NCBI GenBank assembly: GCA_963693285.1 | Contig: OY848919.1 | Location: 1,387,594-1,451,593, forward strand | Source of the DNA: Xestospongia muta | Lineage: Eukaryota > Porifera > Demospongiae > Haplosclerida > Petrosiidae | DNA length: 64,000 nucleotides | Reading direction: 5' to 3' | Shown here: positions 25,901 through 39,969 of the stretch, in pieces | Position numbering within the stretch: the stretch's first letter is position 1 | Layout: each line of letters opens with the position of its first letter | The notes under the pieces: generated by a model | Told to the model about the DNA's origin: nothing | Databases searched by the model: none | What the model saw: only the letters and a program-made list of their open reading frames with translations | Position numbers and translations under genes: made by a program

Positions 25901-28028
25901 TTAACTGTAAAGTTAGTGACATTATCTTTTCTTGTAGTATCTCAATCTCTTCTTGTTTGTCTACTAATACTTTATCAGTAGCTATAGAACATATCCATAT
26001 ATGGTATGTACTACTAACAATATTATAGCTCACCTGATAAAGTGTCAGTTGATGATTGATCTTGTGGTCCTTCTCTGTCCATACTATGTTCTAGTACTAA
26101 TAAAATATACAAATATAATACAGTACTGATTATCATTAGCTCCTAGTGTAGTTGTAAAATAGCAACAAAAATTTTAGAATTTTATGCAAATCCTAATATC
26201 TGTAGGCATTACAGCTGAAAAAAAATTCAAAATCATTATATTAATTTTAACCCTTCAACAATGATACCCACACTATGATATGTGCTAAAATATACTCAAC
26301 TCACTTTCCTTTTCTTGGAGAGCAGAGACTAACACATCTGACTGTAACTGTCCTTCAGGAACAGCTAAATTAATATGTAAAGATTACTGACACATGTGTA
26401 CATCATACCTTCATCAAAGACATCTTTTGACCTCACAGGTTTACTAGAATACTGTAACTCCTCTTTGAGTGAAGTAACCTTCTCTTCAAAAACTCTCATC
26501 TCATCCACCAAACCTCTAATCTCCTATATATATCAACACACACATTATTGTCTAATACTGAACTCATGTCTTACTTTATCTTTGCTACGTTCATCCCATA
26601 CAGTATGGAAGGCTATGGTTAACTTGATTACCCCCATCTTTATTAATATGTGAAGATTCTTTTGTGCTTCCATTAATAGAATATTAATTGCATTTTCTGG
26701 AGCATAACAGGTCACAATAATGGAGTTGCCTTCATCGATGTGTTTAACTAACACTCTCTTATCCATTTTTCCAAATGCTTTCCACAAAAGCTCTCTTATT
26801 TCATTGAAGGTATGTTTATCAGTCTCCCATTCTAAGACAAACTTGATTGTCTCACATTTGAGAAGAGACGATGGACCTGTCATAAAATTCTCCTTTTGGT
26901 AAACACTAAGTTTGATTTCTTCACAGAGCTTATCAACTTCAGATTTGTAGGTAGTAATATGAACTTTAGCTTCTTCAACATTGTAATGATTGATAATGGT
27001 TTCCAAGTAACCAATATTAACTACAGTACATTTCTCTTTGACTACTTCCATGACATCATCAAATGATTCAGCTAGAGACAATTGAGGTTTTAGCTCTCGA
27101 AAGCATCTTCCAAGATATTTTTTGAGTTTTTCCAGCTTTGGCAAAGGCACTTCCAATGAAGCTGAATCAAATGTTGGTGCTTCTGGTAAATTTGAAGGAG
27201 GTAATGACATGACAGCAAATTTAATAAGAGGTACTACGGTATCGATTAGTGTTCCAAAATTTCCTCTTATATGAACAAAGTTATCTTGATAAGTAGGTGA
27301 CAGATAGAGCTCTGCTACACGACCTATAATAAGAAATACAATATTTCAATGATTACATTACCGTACCTTACCGTAATCTTTAAGTGTGTCTTTTGCTACA
27401 CGCACTGTCTCCTCTGATTGTAATAAGACACTAGCGAAAACTTTCAATTGACTTGGTTCTTTAGATACTGTACTAGTCAGTGCTCTCAATGGACCATCAG
27501 TTAGTAAACCTCCTGACTGTTCAATTTCATCATATGTTTCTTTAGAGATAACTCCCTCTGTATATAATGTCTGAACTACCTCCATAGGAAGAACAAGCTT
27601 TGACAAACTTTCAGAATGTTTCTGAAGTATTTGATCAGTGAGATCATGAACTGTGTAAAGATAAATGTAAAGAGAAAAAATAATTTTAAAAAAGTAGAGT
27701 TACAGTAGGTCTCACTTTCTTTTAAAGCTTTGTTATAGTCTTCTGCAATTGTCTTCTCACCAATAGCTTCTGTCCTCAGTGTTTCTATAATCTCTATTCT
27801 TGTAGCACTGGGATTAGAACTGAGCCACAATTCAAACATTTTAATAGCTTTGAAACCACTGTCTTCATTCATCAATCTGATACCCTCTAGTTTAGAAGTA
27901 TCTAACTTGAGGAGTACACCAAATGTGTACCACTCGGTATCGACTCTTACGTGCCTACATAACTCATCAAGAGTTGGTTTTTCATTAAGAAACGCCTCAA
28001 AATCTGTTAGCTCTCCTGCAACTGCCAT
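22928..28028 (-). CDS. DEATH / CARD-like / coiled-coil / LRR protein, copy C
   Basis: Exons on the minus strand: 27716-28028 (DEATH), 27372-27650 (CARD-like), 26575-27323 (central domain of about 250 residues), 26409-26523, 26305-26364, 26034-26090, 25856-25981 and 25640-25810 (coiled coil), 22928-23499 (LRR). These join in frame to about 813 residues. DEATH hallmarks: WYTFGVLLKLDTSKLEGI and LWLSSNPSATR. The CARD-like exon reads LYTEGVISKETYDEIEQSGG. The LRR exon has four or so NLR-type repeats (LEVLDLTKCPKITKFG). No P-loop is visible, so it is not a standard NLR. The exon at 25126-25266, intact in copy A, has two in-frame stops here, but both its phases are 1, so skipping it keeps frame. It has also lost the small exon found at 47715-47789 in copy A. 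Probably expressible, possibly decaying. Confidence 0.75.
25126..25266 (-). pseudogene. Dead coiled-coil exon of copy C
   Basis: Equivalent to the copy A exon 46787-46927. The splice sites remain, but the codons after ITKLQ read TAG, and a TAA follows after LTL. In copies A and B these positions are GAG and CAA. Inclusion would truncate the protein before the LRR. Confidence 0.85.
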
Positions 28029-28570
28029 AGCGAATAGCGGTAGCAAATAGGTAGGAGTGGCTTAGATTGCGCATGCTCAAATGTAACTCCCATGTCCCAT
28101 GATGTATTCGTTATTTGTAGATCAATCAACAAATATGTAATAAGCTCTGAGGAAGTGATAGTTGCAACAGACTGATTTAATTGCATCCATATTTGGTCAT
28201 TCCGTTACTATGTCTATAGCTACATTGGTAATGGTTGATCTGGTCAAATAAATGTCACTCATCCATTGTGAGTTGTAATATTTTTTTAAAGTATTGACAA
28301 GATGACTATTAACTTGTCCATTTCATCTGTATTCTTGACCACAAATGATGACAAATCATTTACATAGAGAACAATATCTGTTCTCTCTCAAATTTGTAAC
28401 TTGGAGTATGTTTTTTTACTTAATCAATCATGAATATCTTCATTATATATCTCAAGATATGAGACTCGAACTAGACACCTGGGAATAAATAATTTAGCAT
28501 TAAACCTGTTCATACTTCAATGTATTATTAACCCTCACCACTCATTGTGTGGGGAATAGTTACAGTACTT
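28029..28570. other. Upstream region of copy C
   Basis: About 28029-28260 shares stretches with the region upstream of copy A (50000-50200), for example gatagttg and catatttggtcattcc, and so probably holds the promoter. The remainder is AT-rich and unassigned. Confidence 0.5.
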
Positions 28571-28589
28571 GCTTTGTGTTTTTGCTGAG

Positions 28590-28613
28590 ACTACTACATT
28601 GGTTTAGTCCATG

Positions 28614-28654
<41 letters not shown>

Positions 28655-29095
28655 TATTTTGACAAATATGATGATAGGAAATTTTAATTATGTTTATTAG
28701 CAATTTGTAAGGGTATTACATTAATCAAAGTCCTGTACTTGTCCCATGTTAATATATTGTATTATATTCACACTATATTGAGGACACCTCTATACTAAGG
28801 ACAGTTCACAAGACACATTTGAACTTTACTGTATTGATGGAGAAATCTATTTTACTGAACTACAATATGTGGACATATATTGTACATTATATGATGTGTA
28901 GTATAGTTTATTACTAAAGTATACTTGTCTGTGGATTATATAAACTATTTACTTTCTTTATCATTAGTAGAAAAAAGATAGTAGTTTAAAACAACCATTA
29001 AATCTCAAAAGTACTAAAGTACTCAACCCACGTCTACTGGTGCTGCTGCTCTACTCACACAAGGAGTTGAATCAGAACCTTTGACCGGAAAAGAT
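28590..29095 (+). pseudogene. Truncated copy of HMMR intron 3 and exon 4
   Basis: The sequence follows 15250-15775 base by base with scattered substitutions, including attacattaatcaaagtcct and the exon 4 acceptor. The exon copy (28971-29092) has lost one base relative to HMMR in the stretch cacaaaggtactaaaagtactc, which shifts the frame, and has no partner exons. It includes a (TG)n run at 28618-28651 where HMMR has only a few units. It is a DNA-level copy because intron sequence is retained. Confidence 0.9.
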
Positions 29096-29099
29096 GAAT

Positions 29100-30830
29100 C
29101 GGTGTACTACAGACTTTTGTGGTAAGTACTAATAACTCTACTAACCTGCTGCAGTAGATGTACTGACCACACCCATTTCTCCTAGATCCTTATCAGATGT
29201 TATAGTATATGAGAGATAAGCTGAGAGTGTATTTCAATGGATTTTTTGTTGTCAAGGAGGAGGAGATGGTGAATGCCTCATACTATCACCAACATAATCT
29301 ATAGCATGCTATATGGATATATGGATGAATGGATAAATGAATGAATGGATTGATAAAAGGTGATAGACAGATCAATATATAGCTACATGTGTGTATATAT
29401 ACATTTCATATACTCACTACATGTCATTCTCAAACTTCCTTATCCTATATAGTATGATGTTCAATAAGTTCCTGAAACTCTTGAGACTAGATATAAGACT
29501 CCATAATGAGAGCATATAGTCTAATGTTCTTGTCAAGTTGACCAATATCATGAAATAAATCTTCCTTCTCTCTCTGATACTCTTCCTGTACAACTATTAG
29601 CTAAAAATGAGATAGAAAACTAACAAAGAATGTCTACAATTTTAATGTATAATATATAGTATGTTATGGGACATAAATGTTTTCCTGATGTTATATACAT
29701 GTACTGGTATTTATATGTACATGCATGTTGTAATGATGTCATCATCTTTAGTTGATTGTAATAGATTCCAAGTATCTTTGAGTTGTTGAGTGATACCAAC
29801 TGTAGATTCTTATAAACTGGCTATCCTCTCTTTATAACCTTGATGTTCAATCTAACATTGTTAAACAATGTATCTGTCTGTCTGTTCATCTATCCATCCA
29901 TCCATCATTCATCTATTAATCCATTGATATCATCAGATTTAATACTTCTTTCTTTATAAGCTGTTCTCTCAACATGGACTCCTTTTTCTTTGTCTTTTTT
30001 AAATCTTTCCCTGATTTCTCCAACTTCTTTTGTTTCAGCCTCTTCAAGTAAATCACATTATAATTACAGACAACAAGATATATGATATAAAGAGAGAATT
30101 AGTTAATGTAGTCCAAACTTACAAGTCTGTCATTAACAAACAAATGATTTATAACAAATTATTAAATTAGTACAGGATACAATAAACTAATGTCATGTGA
30201 CATAAGAGACTTGACTATAAATAATAGAATTATATATTCTATATACTGTACTTGTCCTTTACTTTTAGCAATATAACTAAAGATATGAGCAAATGAGTTT
30301 TATATAATATCTCTTGTCTCTGGTACATTCTCTCCAGCCATTGTATATGTCTTACTAGTACCTGTTTGACCATAGGATAAAATAGTACCTACAATGAGAG
30401 AGAGTCATCTGATGATTATGTATCGATCTGTCCATCAGTTTATACATCCATCTAATGTTATATTCTTATGTCTATCCATCAATCTATTAATGTGTATGTC
30501 AAACTATTCATCCATACATACATTCATCCATCCATATGTCCATCTATCAATCCATCCATTCATCTATTATATCATTATATCCTTCTAATACAGTATACAC
30601 ACAATAGGTTGTGTTGTCTCATTGTAACTTTCAGCTTGAGTAGTATCATCTCCAAATACCATATCAAAAATGAAAGTCTTTGTAGATCATCTCATACGTT
30701 TTATGCAAGGTAAGTTGACTATTTTGAAATATAAGGTTATAAATATAGACAACGGACAGATGGATCATAGTGGACAACCCATTCATTCATGAAGACAGTA
30801 GTCTGGTTGACCACACCTGACATGTCAATT
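29100..30830 (-). pseudogene. Kinesin-2-like remnant 2 (motor P-loop exon and tail pieces)
   Basis: Minus-strand pieces in gene order: about 30715-30610 (KTFIFDMVFGDDTTQ); about 30388-30249, the P-loop exon reading SYGQTGTSKTYTMAGENV then ETRDII followed by a stop and SFAHIFSYIAKSKG; about 30050-29940 coiled coil (EKSGKDLKKTKKKESMLRE); about 29590-29450 (VVQEEYQREKEDLFHDI, then NIRLYALIMESYI), resembling the KIF3 pre-tail. The motor resembles KIF3A, with Ser replacing the usual Gly in GQTGTGKT. The stop codon and missing motor exons show it is not functional. Confidence 0.7.
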
Positions 30831-30839
30831 AACTTACCA

Positions 30840-31700
<861 letters not shown>

Positions 31701-33895
31701 TAAGTATATGACAATCATGAAGCTAACATAATACCAACTAACTAATACTATATATTAACAATATATAAATTACCTTATAGTCTAGTTTGTTTGTTATAAT
31801 TGTATCTGTAAATATTAGAAATAACAATATTGAAGTTTTTATTATTAATTAATGTAGGCGTGGTCAATTGTCTAGTAGCGAAGTCGAGTTTTACAGAGAA
31901 GTGAATTATAAAAATTGTTAACTTTGTTTGAAGACAAAGAGCTGGAAAATAAAGTATTTAACTAATAATTGACTTATTTAAATTTGAAATAATTTATTTT
32001 TATTAAAAAAATATCAGCAATAGTACAAAAATAACTAATAATTAACGATCAAGGAGTACATTACCATTAACAATCAAAATCTTCAAACTATTATTTTTAA
32101 CACAAACATTTTGTAATTGTTGTTCACCAAATTTAGTAATTTTATGACAACCATTGAGATATAGTACTTGTAATGTTTTAGTGTTAGTTATGAGATCAGA
32201 AAAATGTGGTATGTCTTCATCAGTAATATTATTGCAATGAAACAAGTATATTCTCTTGATTATTTTATTATCAGCTACAGCAGTTGTTAATAAGTGGTAA
32301 GTATCTGGTACGAGAGGTGAGGAGTGAAGATGTAGTTCCTCCATTGTTTGGTTATAAGTTAGTACTTGAGATAGTTCACTGACACAGTTACTATCAAATG
32401 AGTGCTATATATATAAAGTTCCCTCACTTGACATCCATTAATATCAGTTAATACTGTTAGTAAACTTTGAGGAGATAATAAGTTGAGTTCAATACTCCAT
32501 GTTGTGTGTTGTAGTCTCTTTAATTGATGTATCACTTCTTTACATTCTGCCACAGTAGATGAAGTAAGTGTAACTTTATCACTCTCCCACTTAACACTTC
32601 CAGTGTCTCCTATAATAAAACATAGTTACTATATAATATTGTACACACACGACAATATCTATACACACACTCTAACATGCTCAACTGCGATTGTCAAGGC
32701 CTAACGAAGAAGACGACGCCATTTTAATAGTGTTAGGTTACTATAGTAATGATGTACGGAGATGAACGGATTCTACAAAACGGACTTAAATTTACTGAAT
32801 GTTATACTAATAATTTACTATATTAGATGATCTGAGCCAGGATGGGGATGTAATTATCAATCGAGACAGGCACACAAGGTACTGAACTGTCTGGTAGACG
32901 TTAGTGAGGATAACTCAGTCATATTACTAGTCAAGATGATTCATAATTAAGCAGCAAAACCCAAGTATGAATTACCATGATGTCTGGTAATAGAGTTTTT
33001 GTTTGAATTGTTTTTGTATGTTTATATCAACTGATTGACAATTCTCTTTTACTTTAAAAATGAAATGACACATAGTGATCATATTGATGTAAACCCTAAA
33101 CCAAACCTAACATTATTAACTCTATGACACATCGTGATGTCATCATAGGACATGTTATTACATCATCAATCAGGTTACACAAAGAAGCACCCTTTAAATA
33201 TCCTATCAACATTGAAGCTGGAACATGTGTAAATCATATCATTTCTTTATGTCAGTTAAATGAACACCAGTTAACTCACAGATGTCATTACAATATTTTC
33301 ATATCTGCTCAAGGTTACTATTTTTCTTGTAGTTAGTCTTCTCTCCACTTTTTGTTTTTCTTATATTTTCATCATACATGATAGCACATGTACATACATA
33401 TAGCTGAAAATATTGGTGAGGAATTAATTTGATCACATTCATAATTGTTGAATTTCTACAACTGTTGATGCTACATTTATTTTAACATAATACATTGTAA
33501 ACTTTAAATTTTATTCTCTCCAATATTTCCACTATATTCAATACAGTACATGTACTATACACTCATGTCAGTACATGTATGGATGTAGATAATAATATTC
33601 TTAACTATAAAGCATGATACTGGTACTTTACTTATGTGAAATAAACTTCAAATTTGAACACTGAATCCTTGTGACTTCTAGAACATGGTGACACAAATAG
33701 TCTTGAAATTGTATACTCAATTCCTCTATCCTGTGGACATATTTTATAATGTCAGTAGTAGTCCTAGGTACTGATGTTAAGAGTAACTATTCCTGCATTA
33801 TTTGATAATGTGTTTGTTTTTCCCTTCTCGATCTCATGTCACTTATTATTATTTTATTTGTAGTGTCAGTTAATGGTATGTCAAATACAAATATA

Positions 33896-33898
33896 CTA

Positions 33899-33972
<74 letters not shown>
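33896..33972. repeat. (AT)n microsatellite in intron of copy B
   Basis: About 38 AT units; the same position in copy A carries a shorter (AT)n at about 46236-46276, while copy C has only a few units near 24670. Confidence 0.95.
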
Positions 33973-33977
<5 letters not shown>

Positions 33978-34983
33978 CACTAAAACATTGAAGTACAGGA
34001 ATCTCCTTCATTTGCATTTTATGAAGTGACTTTTAAAATTATACTAACTTAATCATATACAGTCTAGTATTGTATTTGGTGTCCTAGTGTCCACATTATA
34101 CTCAAGCTCTGATAATATCTTGAAGTAAACAAAAGCTTGGACTACATTAATTGGCACATGTGTAGGTACTGTTATGACAGAGAGATCCAATATAGTTTAC
34201 TGAGAAATATTTGATAATTGAATTGCTATTGTTACTTAGCCATTGGTGATGCATCCATTACTTGAATACAATTTCTTACACAATGTCATGGACAAGTATG
34301 ATGATATAAGCAACTAATAAACTACACTGGCGTGTTCATGGAATTAATTTCACATGCAATTGTTGCTGCTTGTGAAATTATCCAAACTTATCATGTGTTA
34401 TAGGACTGCGCTGTATGACTGTAAGCTAGTACACACTGAACCATATTCCTTCAATTAAATATATTACTAAAGTTATAATGGTGGCTTACTTGGTAGTTCT
34501 TCATTATCTGATGATTCCTGTTGGCTGTCCTCCTCATCTGTATCTTTTGATGTTAACTGAGTGATGATTTTATCATTCTCTGTTAATTGAAGAGTTAGTG
34601 AACTAATCACCTCCTGTAGTTTTGTAATCTCATACATTTACAATACATGTATAATAAATTCATATCATATGAATGTATACATAATGTATATATAGTGACT
34701 ATAAAATTGATACATTTTCTTTGACATTCAATCCCTAAAGCAGCTGAGTGCAGTATTCAAGCACTGAGTGCCTTCAAGTAAACAGTCCACTTTGTTAACT
34801 TTCCTTACATCTGATTTATACCTTAATTTGTTACACATCAATGTAGGTAATATTGCTAACTACAACATTGTTTTAAAAGACATTGAGTAATTTGTGTCTG
34901 TGCTTATGTATACAATTAGAAAACTATAATATAGTAGTTTCATCTTTTCAATAGCAGATATTTGACAGAATACTTCACACTTT

Positions 34984-37196
34984 TTTCTCTTTACTCTCTA
35001 TTTACTTTCAATTATTTAAAATGTCATGTATTTACTGTATTTACTTTTTAACTTCAGATCTATTTTCGTTTATTTTCACGTACCAGACTAAAATTAAAGT
35101 TTTTTCATATCAAAAAGACTCAAATGAATTATCTTATATGAAATGAATTGTAATGCTACTTGAAAAAAAGCAATTGTTCAAGTTGTAGGCTATTTAATCT
35201 CGTTCTTCTTTGGTTAAGTACAAAATCTGCTTTGGAAAAAAAGCACTCAACAGGCGTTGAGCTAGATGGAATAGAAAAGAGTTGGAGGGCCGATGTTGTC
35301 AGGCTTGTTGTGTTTCTCTCAGAAAAAACTGGATGGGATCTGCTATAACCCAAGTTTGATCAAAGTAAGACTGTATGTAGTTCAGTGTCAAGTCCAGACG
35401 AGTATGTAGAACAGGCATCCAATGACACACTGCTAAAATCTAACAGCCTACACTTCTTTGTTGGTTCTGGTTGGAGAGAGACTGGATTCACTTGGACATC
35501 AACTTCAGATTCAGGAAGCAGTTGGTTAAGCTTCCTCTTAACAATACTAGAGTCAGAAACAAATCTCTTCCCTGGTTTAGTGTTATCAGTAAAGGAGAGC
35601 TTGATTGTTGGGTCTAGAGCTGTAGCAGCTAAGTGAACAGATGACTGAAGGAGGTAAGAAAACTGTCTCCTTAGACACTCACACACAGCATTAATACTTG
35701 CTGTGTCTTTATTAATGCTTTCTCAAGAGAATCCACTGCAGGAACCACATGATTAATGGTAGGTTTTCTTTCAGCTTGGAGTATATTGGTAGCTTCTGAA
35801 AAATAATGCATTACCTTAACTATTTTAGAAATAATATCTTTATCAGCTGTTGGTAGACACAGAATTGATTGACCCTCCTTATCTAAAGCTTCGTTGATTT
35901 CTTCAACATGCTTTAGAATATGTTGATGCAATCTAAAATTCGAGTTCCATCGAGTATCATTATGAACTTGAATTCTAAACTTAATACATATTTGAAGTGA
36001 CTAGATTGGCGATAGAGTTTACTAATGGATTTGCACTTGCTGAATGCTGCTTGTATTCATCGATAGTTGTTAAATTCTTTGCATCCATCATGAACAACAA
36101 GTTGAAGTTGATGTGCTGCACATCCAATCCATTCATCAAAATGAATCAATGGTTGTGGTGACAAGTAACTCAAGTCAATAGTTTCATTGGTATCATCATG
36201 GCAATTATCTTCATCATTCAAAGGTTTCATCTAAGTCATCATTTTCATCATCAGTAACTTGGAAGGCACTTTTCATGTTAGAAGCATTATCTGTGACAAC
36301 CTGTAAACAGCTAACTCCACAATGATCTAGTTCATCCTCAAATTTAATTCACACATTCTCAGATGTATGTGGTGGCGGAACTTCACGAACAAAATAGCAT
36401 GGCATTCTTCAGTTCTCTTGCTCTCTCATGTATATAATGAATAGTGCACCCCATAAAGCTACGACCATCATACCCTGTCCAGAAATCAAGTGTTACTGTT
36501 GGTTTGCAAACAATATTGACCTCATGAAGTAAGCTGCTTCACTCCTGTTGGTACAACTCATTCAACTTTCTTTTAACAGCAATCCTAGAAACACAATGAA
36601 ATCTTGGTTCAACATCTTTCATAAACTGGCGGAACCACAGTCTTTCAACTATTCCAATAGCAAGTCCTCCAGCATATAGATTTCACATAGATTTCTAACA
36701 ATTGATGTTAAAATGGTCTACTGATTTTTAAAATCTGTGTGCTTCCTCACAACACATCCACGAGGTGATAACGTAGTTTGATTAAAATCCTGTAAATGAA
36801 GTCAAAGTAGCTTGGCTTGCTCCTCTTTGTGCTTGTTCAACACTCGCTCATGTCTTGTCTGTAAATCTTTCAGAAGGTTTCCTTTTGTTGTTAATGTATA
36901 CTTGTAATTTTTTAAACAAATCTTACACTTAGGACTACAATCTTCCTTTTTTGTCACCTTGTTAGGAAAAACGAAAAAAGTCAGTGTAAACTACAGAGGG
37001 TACTACTGGTACTAAAGAAGAAAAATCATCCTCCATCTTGTCTTTCTCGTGGCCACACGTTATATTTTTTAAGATGGAAATACACAGAATACCATCGTGT
37101 ATTTATTCTAAGCTTCATGTATGTACATTCACCTACTTTTAATTACAAAGTACGTGTATTTATTTGTGTATCGTGTATTCACGTGCAATATCTGTT
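34984..37196 (-). mobile_element. Decayed hAT-family DNA transposon in copy B intron
   Basis: Copies A and C read straight from gacagaatactcca into tg(t/a)actgaccaatc, whereas copy B has about 2.2 kb between these points. On the minus strand the insert encodes, in order, a BED-type zinc finger remnant near 36960-36830 (CKICLKNYKYTLTTKGNLL, then H-x-R...H), mid-transposase pieces at 35931-35671 and 35686-35360 (LAATALDPTIKLSF, typical of hAT), and the hAT C-terminal dimerisation motif at 35353-35156 (FSIPSSSTPVECFFS, then NQRRTRL). The frames are broken into several segments, so it is inactive. I could not define terminal inverted repeats or a clean 8-bp target duplication; only ttca is shared at both ends. 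Confidence 0.85.
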
Positions 37197-38107
37197 CAAG
37201 TGACTGACCAATCTAATTGCCTATAAATTACTATATCTTACTTTGACTAGTGATGTCATTATCATCCACTCTGTCATCTGGTTCTTCTTGAATTAGTTTG
37301 TCATCTGATTGTGGCTCTTGTTGGCTAGCTAGTACCTCCTCAAACTTTTTACCAAACTGAGAATCATAACTTTTAATTTGATCATGTAACTGTACCACCT
37401 GAGACTGTAGAGCTAAACACATTATCTGATATAATAGAATATCTAGTAATTGTTTACCTTTCAAGTTCTCCATCAACTGACCAATCTTTTCTTCTCTCTC
37501 CATTAAATGTAAAGTTAGTGACGTTATCTTTTCTTGTAGTATCTCAATCTCTTCTTGTTTCTTTACTAATACTTTATCAGTAGCTATGGAACATAATCAT
37601 ATACCGGTATGGTATGTACTACTAACAGTACTATAGCTCACCTTCTTTATATCTGGTTAACTTTTCAATCTCTAATGTCTTTGATTTACTCATTCTATCT
37701 AATAGTTTGAGCTTCTCTGTTTACATTAGGTACATAGTTATATCTCAATTAATGTACATGTACCTGATAAAGTGTCAGTTAATGATTGATCTTGTGGTCC
37801 TTCTCTGTCCATACTGTGTACTAGTACTAATAACATTTACAATATAATACAGTGCTGATTATCATTAGCTTCCAGTTTTGTTAAGAAATAATTGTAAAAA
37901 AGACATTGTCAAGTTGTCATATTAATTTTATTGTAAAGTATTGATGGGAAAAATTAATTTGCCAGCTGTAAAATAGCAACTGAAATTTTAAAAATTTAAT
38001 GTAAATGCTAATATCTGTAGGCAGACAGCTGAAAAAATTTCAAAATCAAGATAATCATTTTAACCATTTACCAAATATACCCACATTATGACATGTACTA
38101 AAATATA

Positions 38108-38351
38108 CACTGTAAAAACTGATAGCTTGTTTAAACTAATTATGGTTATACAAGTTGCATGATGCAAAGTGTTTACAAAATGTTAGAACTAAAACTTATT
38201 TTTAAGAGAAATAAAAAAAAATTCATTTGATAAACAATGAATTCCCCATTTGACATTAGTAATCAAAACTATATTACATTTACTTTCAGTTTGCATTATG
38301 CAATTTGTATAATTAAACAGTGGTTAAATCAACCAATCAGTTTTTGCAGTG
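38108..38351. mobile_element. Short non-autonomous element (MITE) with CACTG termini and TA target duplication
   Basis: 244 bp, absent from the same intron in copies A and C. Left end CACTGTAAAAACTGAT, right end reverse-complements to CACTGCAAAAACTGAT: 15 of 16 bases match. It is flanked by TA on both sides (38106-38107 and 38352-38353), where copy A has a single TA (aaaatatactcaactc). No coding capacity. Confidence 0.88.
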
Positions 38352-39736
38352 TAATCAACTCACTTTCCTTTTCTTGGAGAGCAGAGACTAACATATCTGA
38401 CTGTAACTGTCCTTCAGGAACAGCTAAAATAATATGTAAAGATTACTGACACATGTGTACATCATACCTTCATCAAAGACATCTTTTGACCTCACAGGTT
38501 TACTAGAATACTGTAACTCCTCTTTGAGTGAAGTAACCTTCTCTTCAAGAACTCTCATCTCATCCACCAGACCTCTAATCTCCTATATATCAACACACAC
38601 ATTATTGTCTAGTACTGAACTCATGTCTTACTTTATCTTTGCTACGTTCATCCCATACAGTATGGAAGGCTATGGTTAACTTGATTACCCCCATCTTTAT
38701 CAATATGTGAAGATTCTTTTGTGCTTCCATTAATAGAATATTAATTGCATTTTCTGGAGCATAACAGGTCACAATAATGGAGTTGCCTTCATCGATGTGT
38801 TTAACTAACACTCTCTTAGCCATCTTTCCAAATGCCTTCCACAAAAGCTCTCTTATTTCATTGAAGGTGTGTTTATCAGTCTCCCATTCTAAGACAAACT
38901 TGATTGTCTCACATTTGAGAAGAGACGACGGAGCTGTCATGAAATCCCCTTTTTGGCAAACACTAAGTTTGATTTCTTCACAGAGCTTATCAACTTCAGA
39001 TTTGTAGGTAGTAATGTGAACTTTAGCTTCTTCAACATTATAATGATCGATAATGGTTTCCAAGTGACCAATATTAACTACAGTACATTTCTCTTCGACT
39101 AATTCCATGACATTATCAAATGATTCAGCTACAGACAATTGAGGTTTTAGCTCTCGAAAGCATCTTCCAAGATATTTTTTGAGCTTTTCCAACTTTGGTA
39201 ATGGCAATTCCAATGAAGCTGCCTCAAGTGTCAGTGCTTCTGGTAAATTTGAAGGAGGTAATGCCATAACAGCAGATTTAATAAGAGGTACTACGGTATC
39301 AATTAGTGTTCCAAATTTTCCTCTTATACGAACAAAGTTATCTTGATAAGCAGGTGACAGATAGAGCTCTGCTACACGACCTATAATAACAAATACATTA
39401 TTTCAATGATTACATTAACTAAACTTACCATAATCTTTAAGTGTGTCTTTTGCTACACGTACTGTCTCCTCTGATTGTAATAAGACACTAGCGAAAACTT
39501 TCAATTGACTTGGTTCTTTAGATACTGTACTAGACAGTGCTCTCAATGGATCATCAGTTAGTAAACCTCCTGACTGTTCAATTTCATCATATGTTTCTTT
39601 AGAGATAACTCCCTCTGTGTATAACATCTGAACTACCTCCATAGGAAGAATGAGCTTTGACAAACTTTCAGAATGTTTCTGAAGTATTTGATTAGTGAGA
39701 TTATGAACTGTGTAAAGATATAAAGATAAAATAATT

Positions 39737-39969
39737 GTGACCTGGTTTATGAAAAGGGACTACTTCTGTAAAAAATCTTAAAAACATGTAGTTGTTATGT
39801 ACACAGTCATACATTTTCAATATATGTTTACTAAATTATATCTCAGTTCAAAAACAATAGATTATTTGAATGCAAAATTTAGTAAACACTCTAATTAAAA
39901 TTACTTACATACATATAAGTGTTTTAAAATAGTTAGATTGAAGTGGTCCCTTATTGTAAATTAGTTTAC
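39737..39969. mobile_element. Short non-autonomous element (MITE) flanked by AATT
   Basis: About 233 bp inserted in the intron between DEATH and CARD-like exons of copy B and missing in A and C. Imperfect inverted ends contain AAGGGACTACTTC (left) and, reverse-complemented, AAGGGACCACTTC (right). AATT stands on both sides (39733-39736 and 39970-39973), against a single aatt in copy A. No coding capacity. Confidence 0.8.

Noticed and set aside
26396..27000. Plus-strand frames over the DEATH/LRR central exon (also near 38455-39007 and 48356-48841)
   Set aside because: They recur in all copies only because they are antisense shadows of the conserved exon 3.
34984..37196. Terminal inverted repeats and 8-bp target duplication for the hAT remnant
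   Set aside because: I compared both ends; only ttca is shared at the junctions and no convincing inverted repeat is visible, so I do not claim them.
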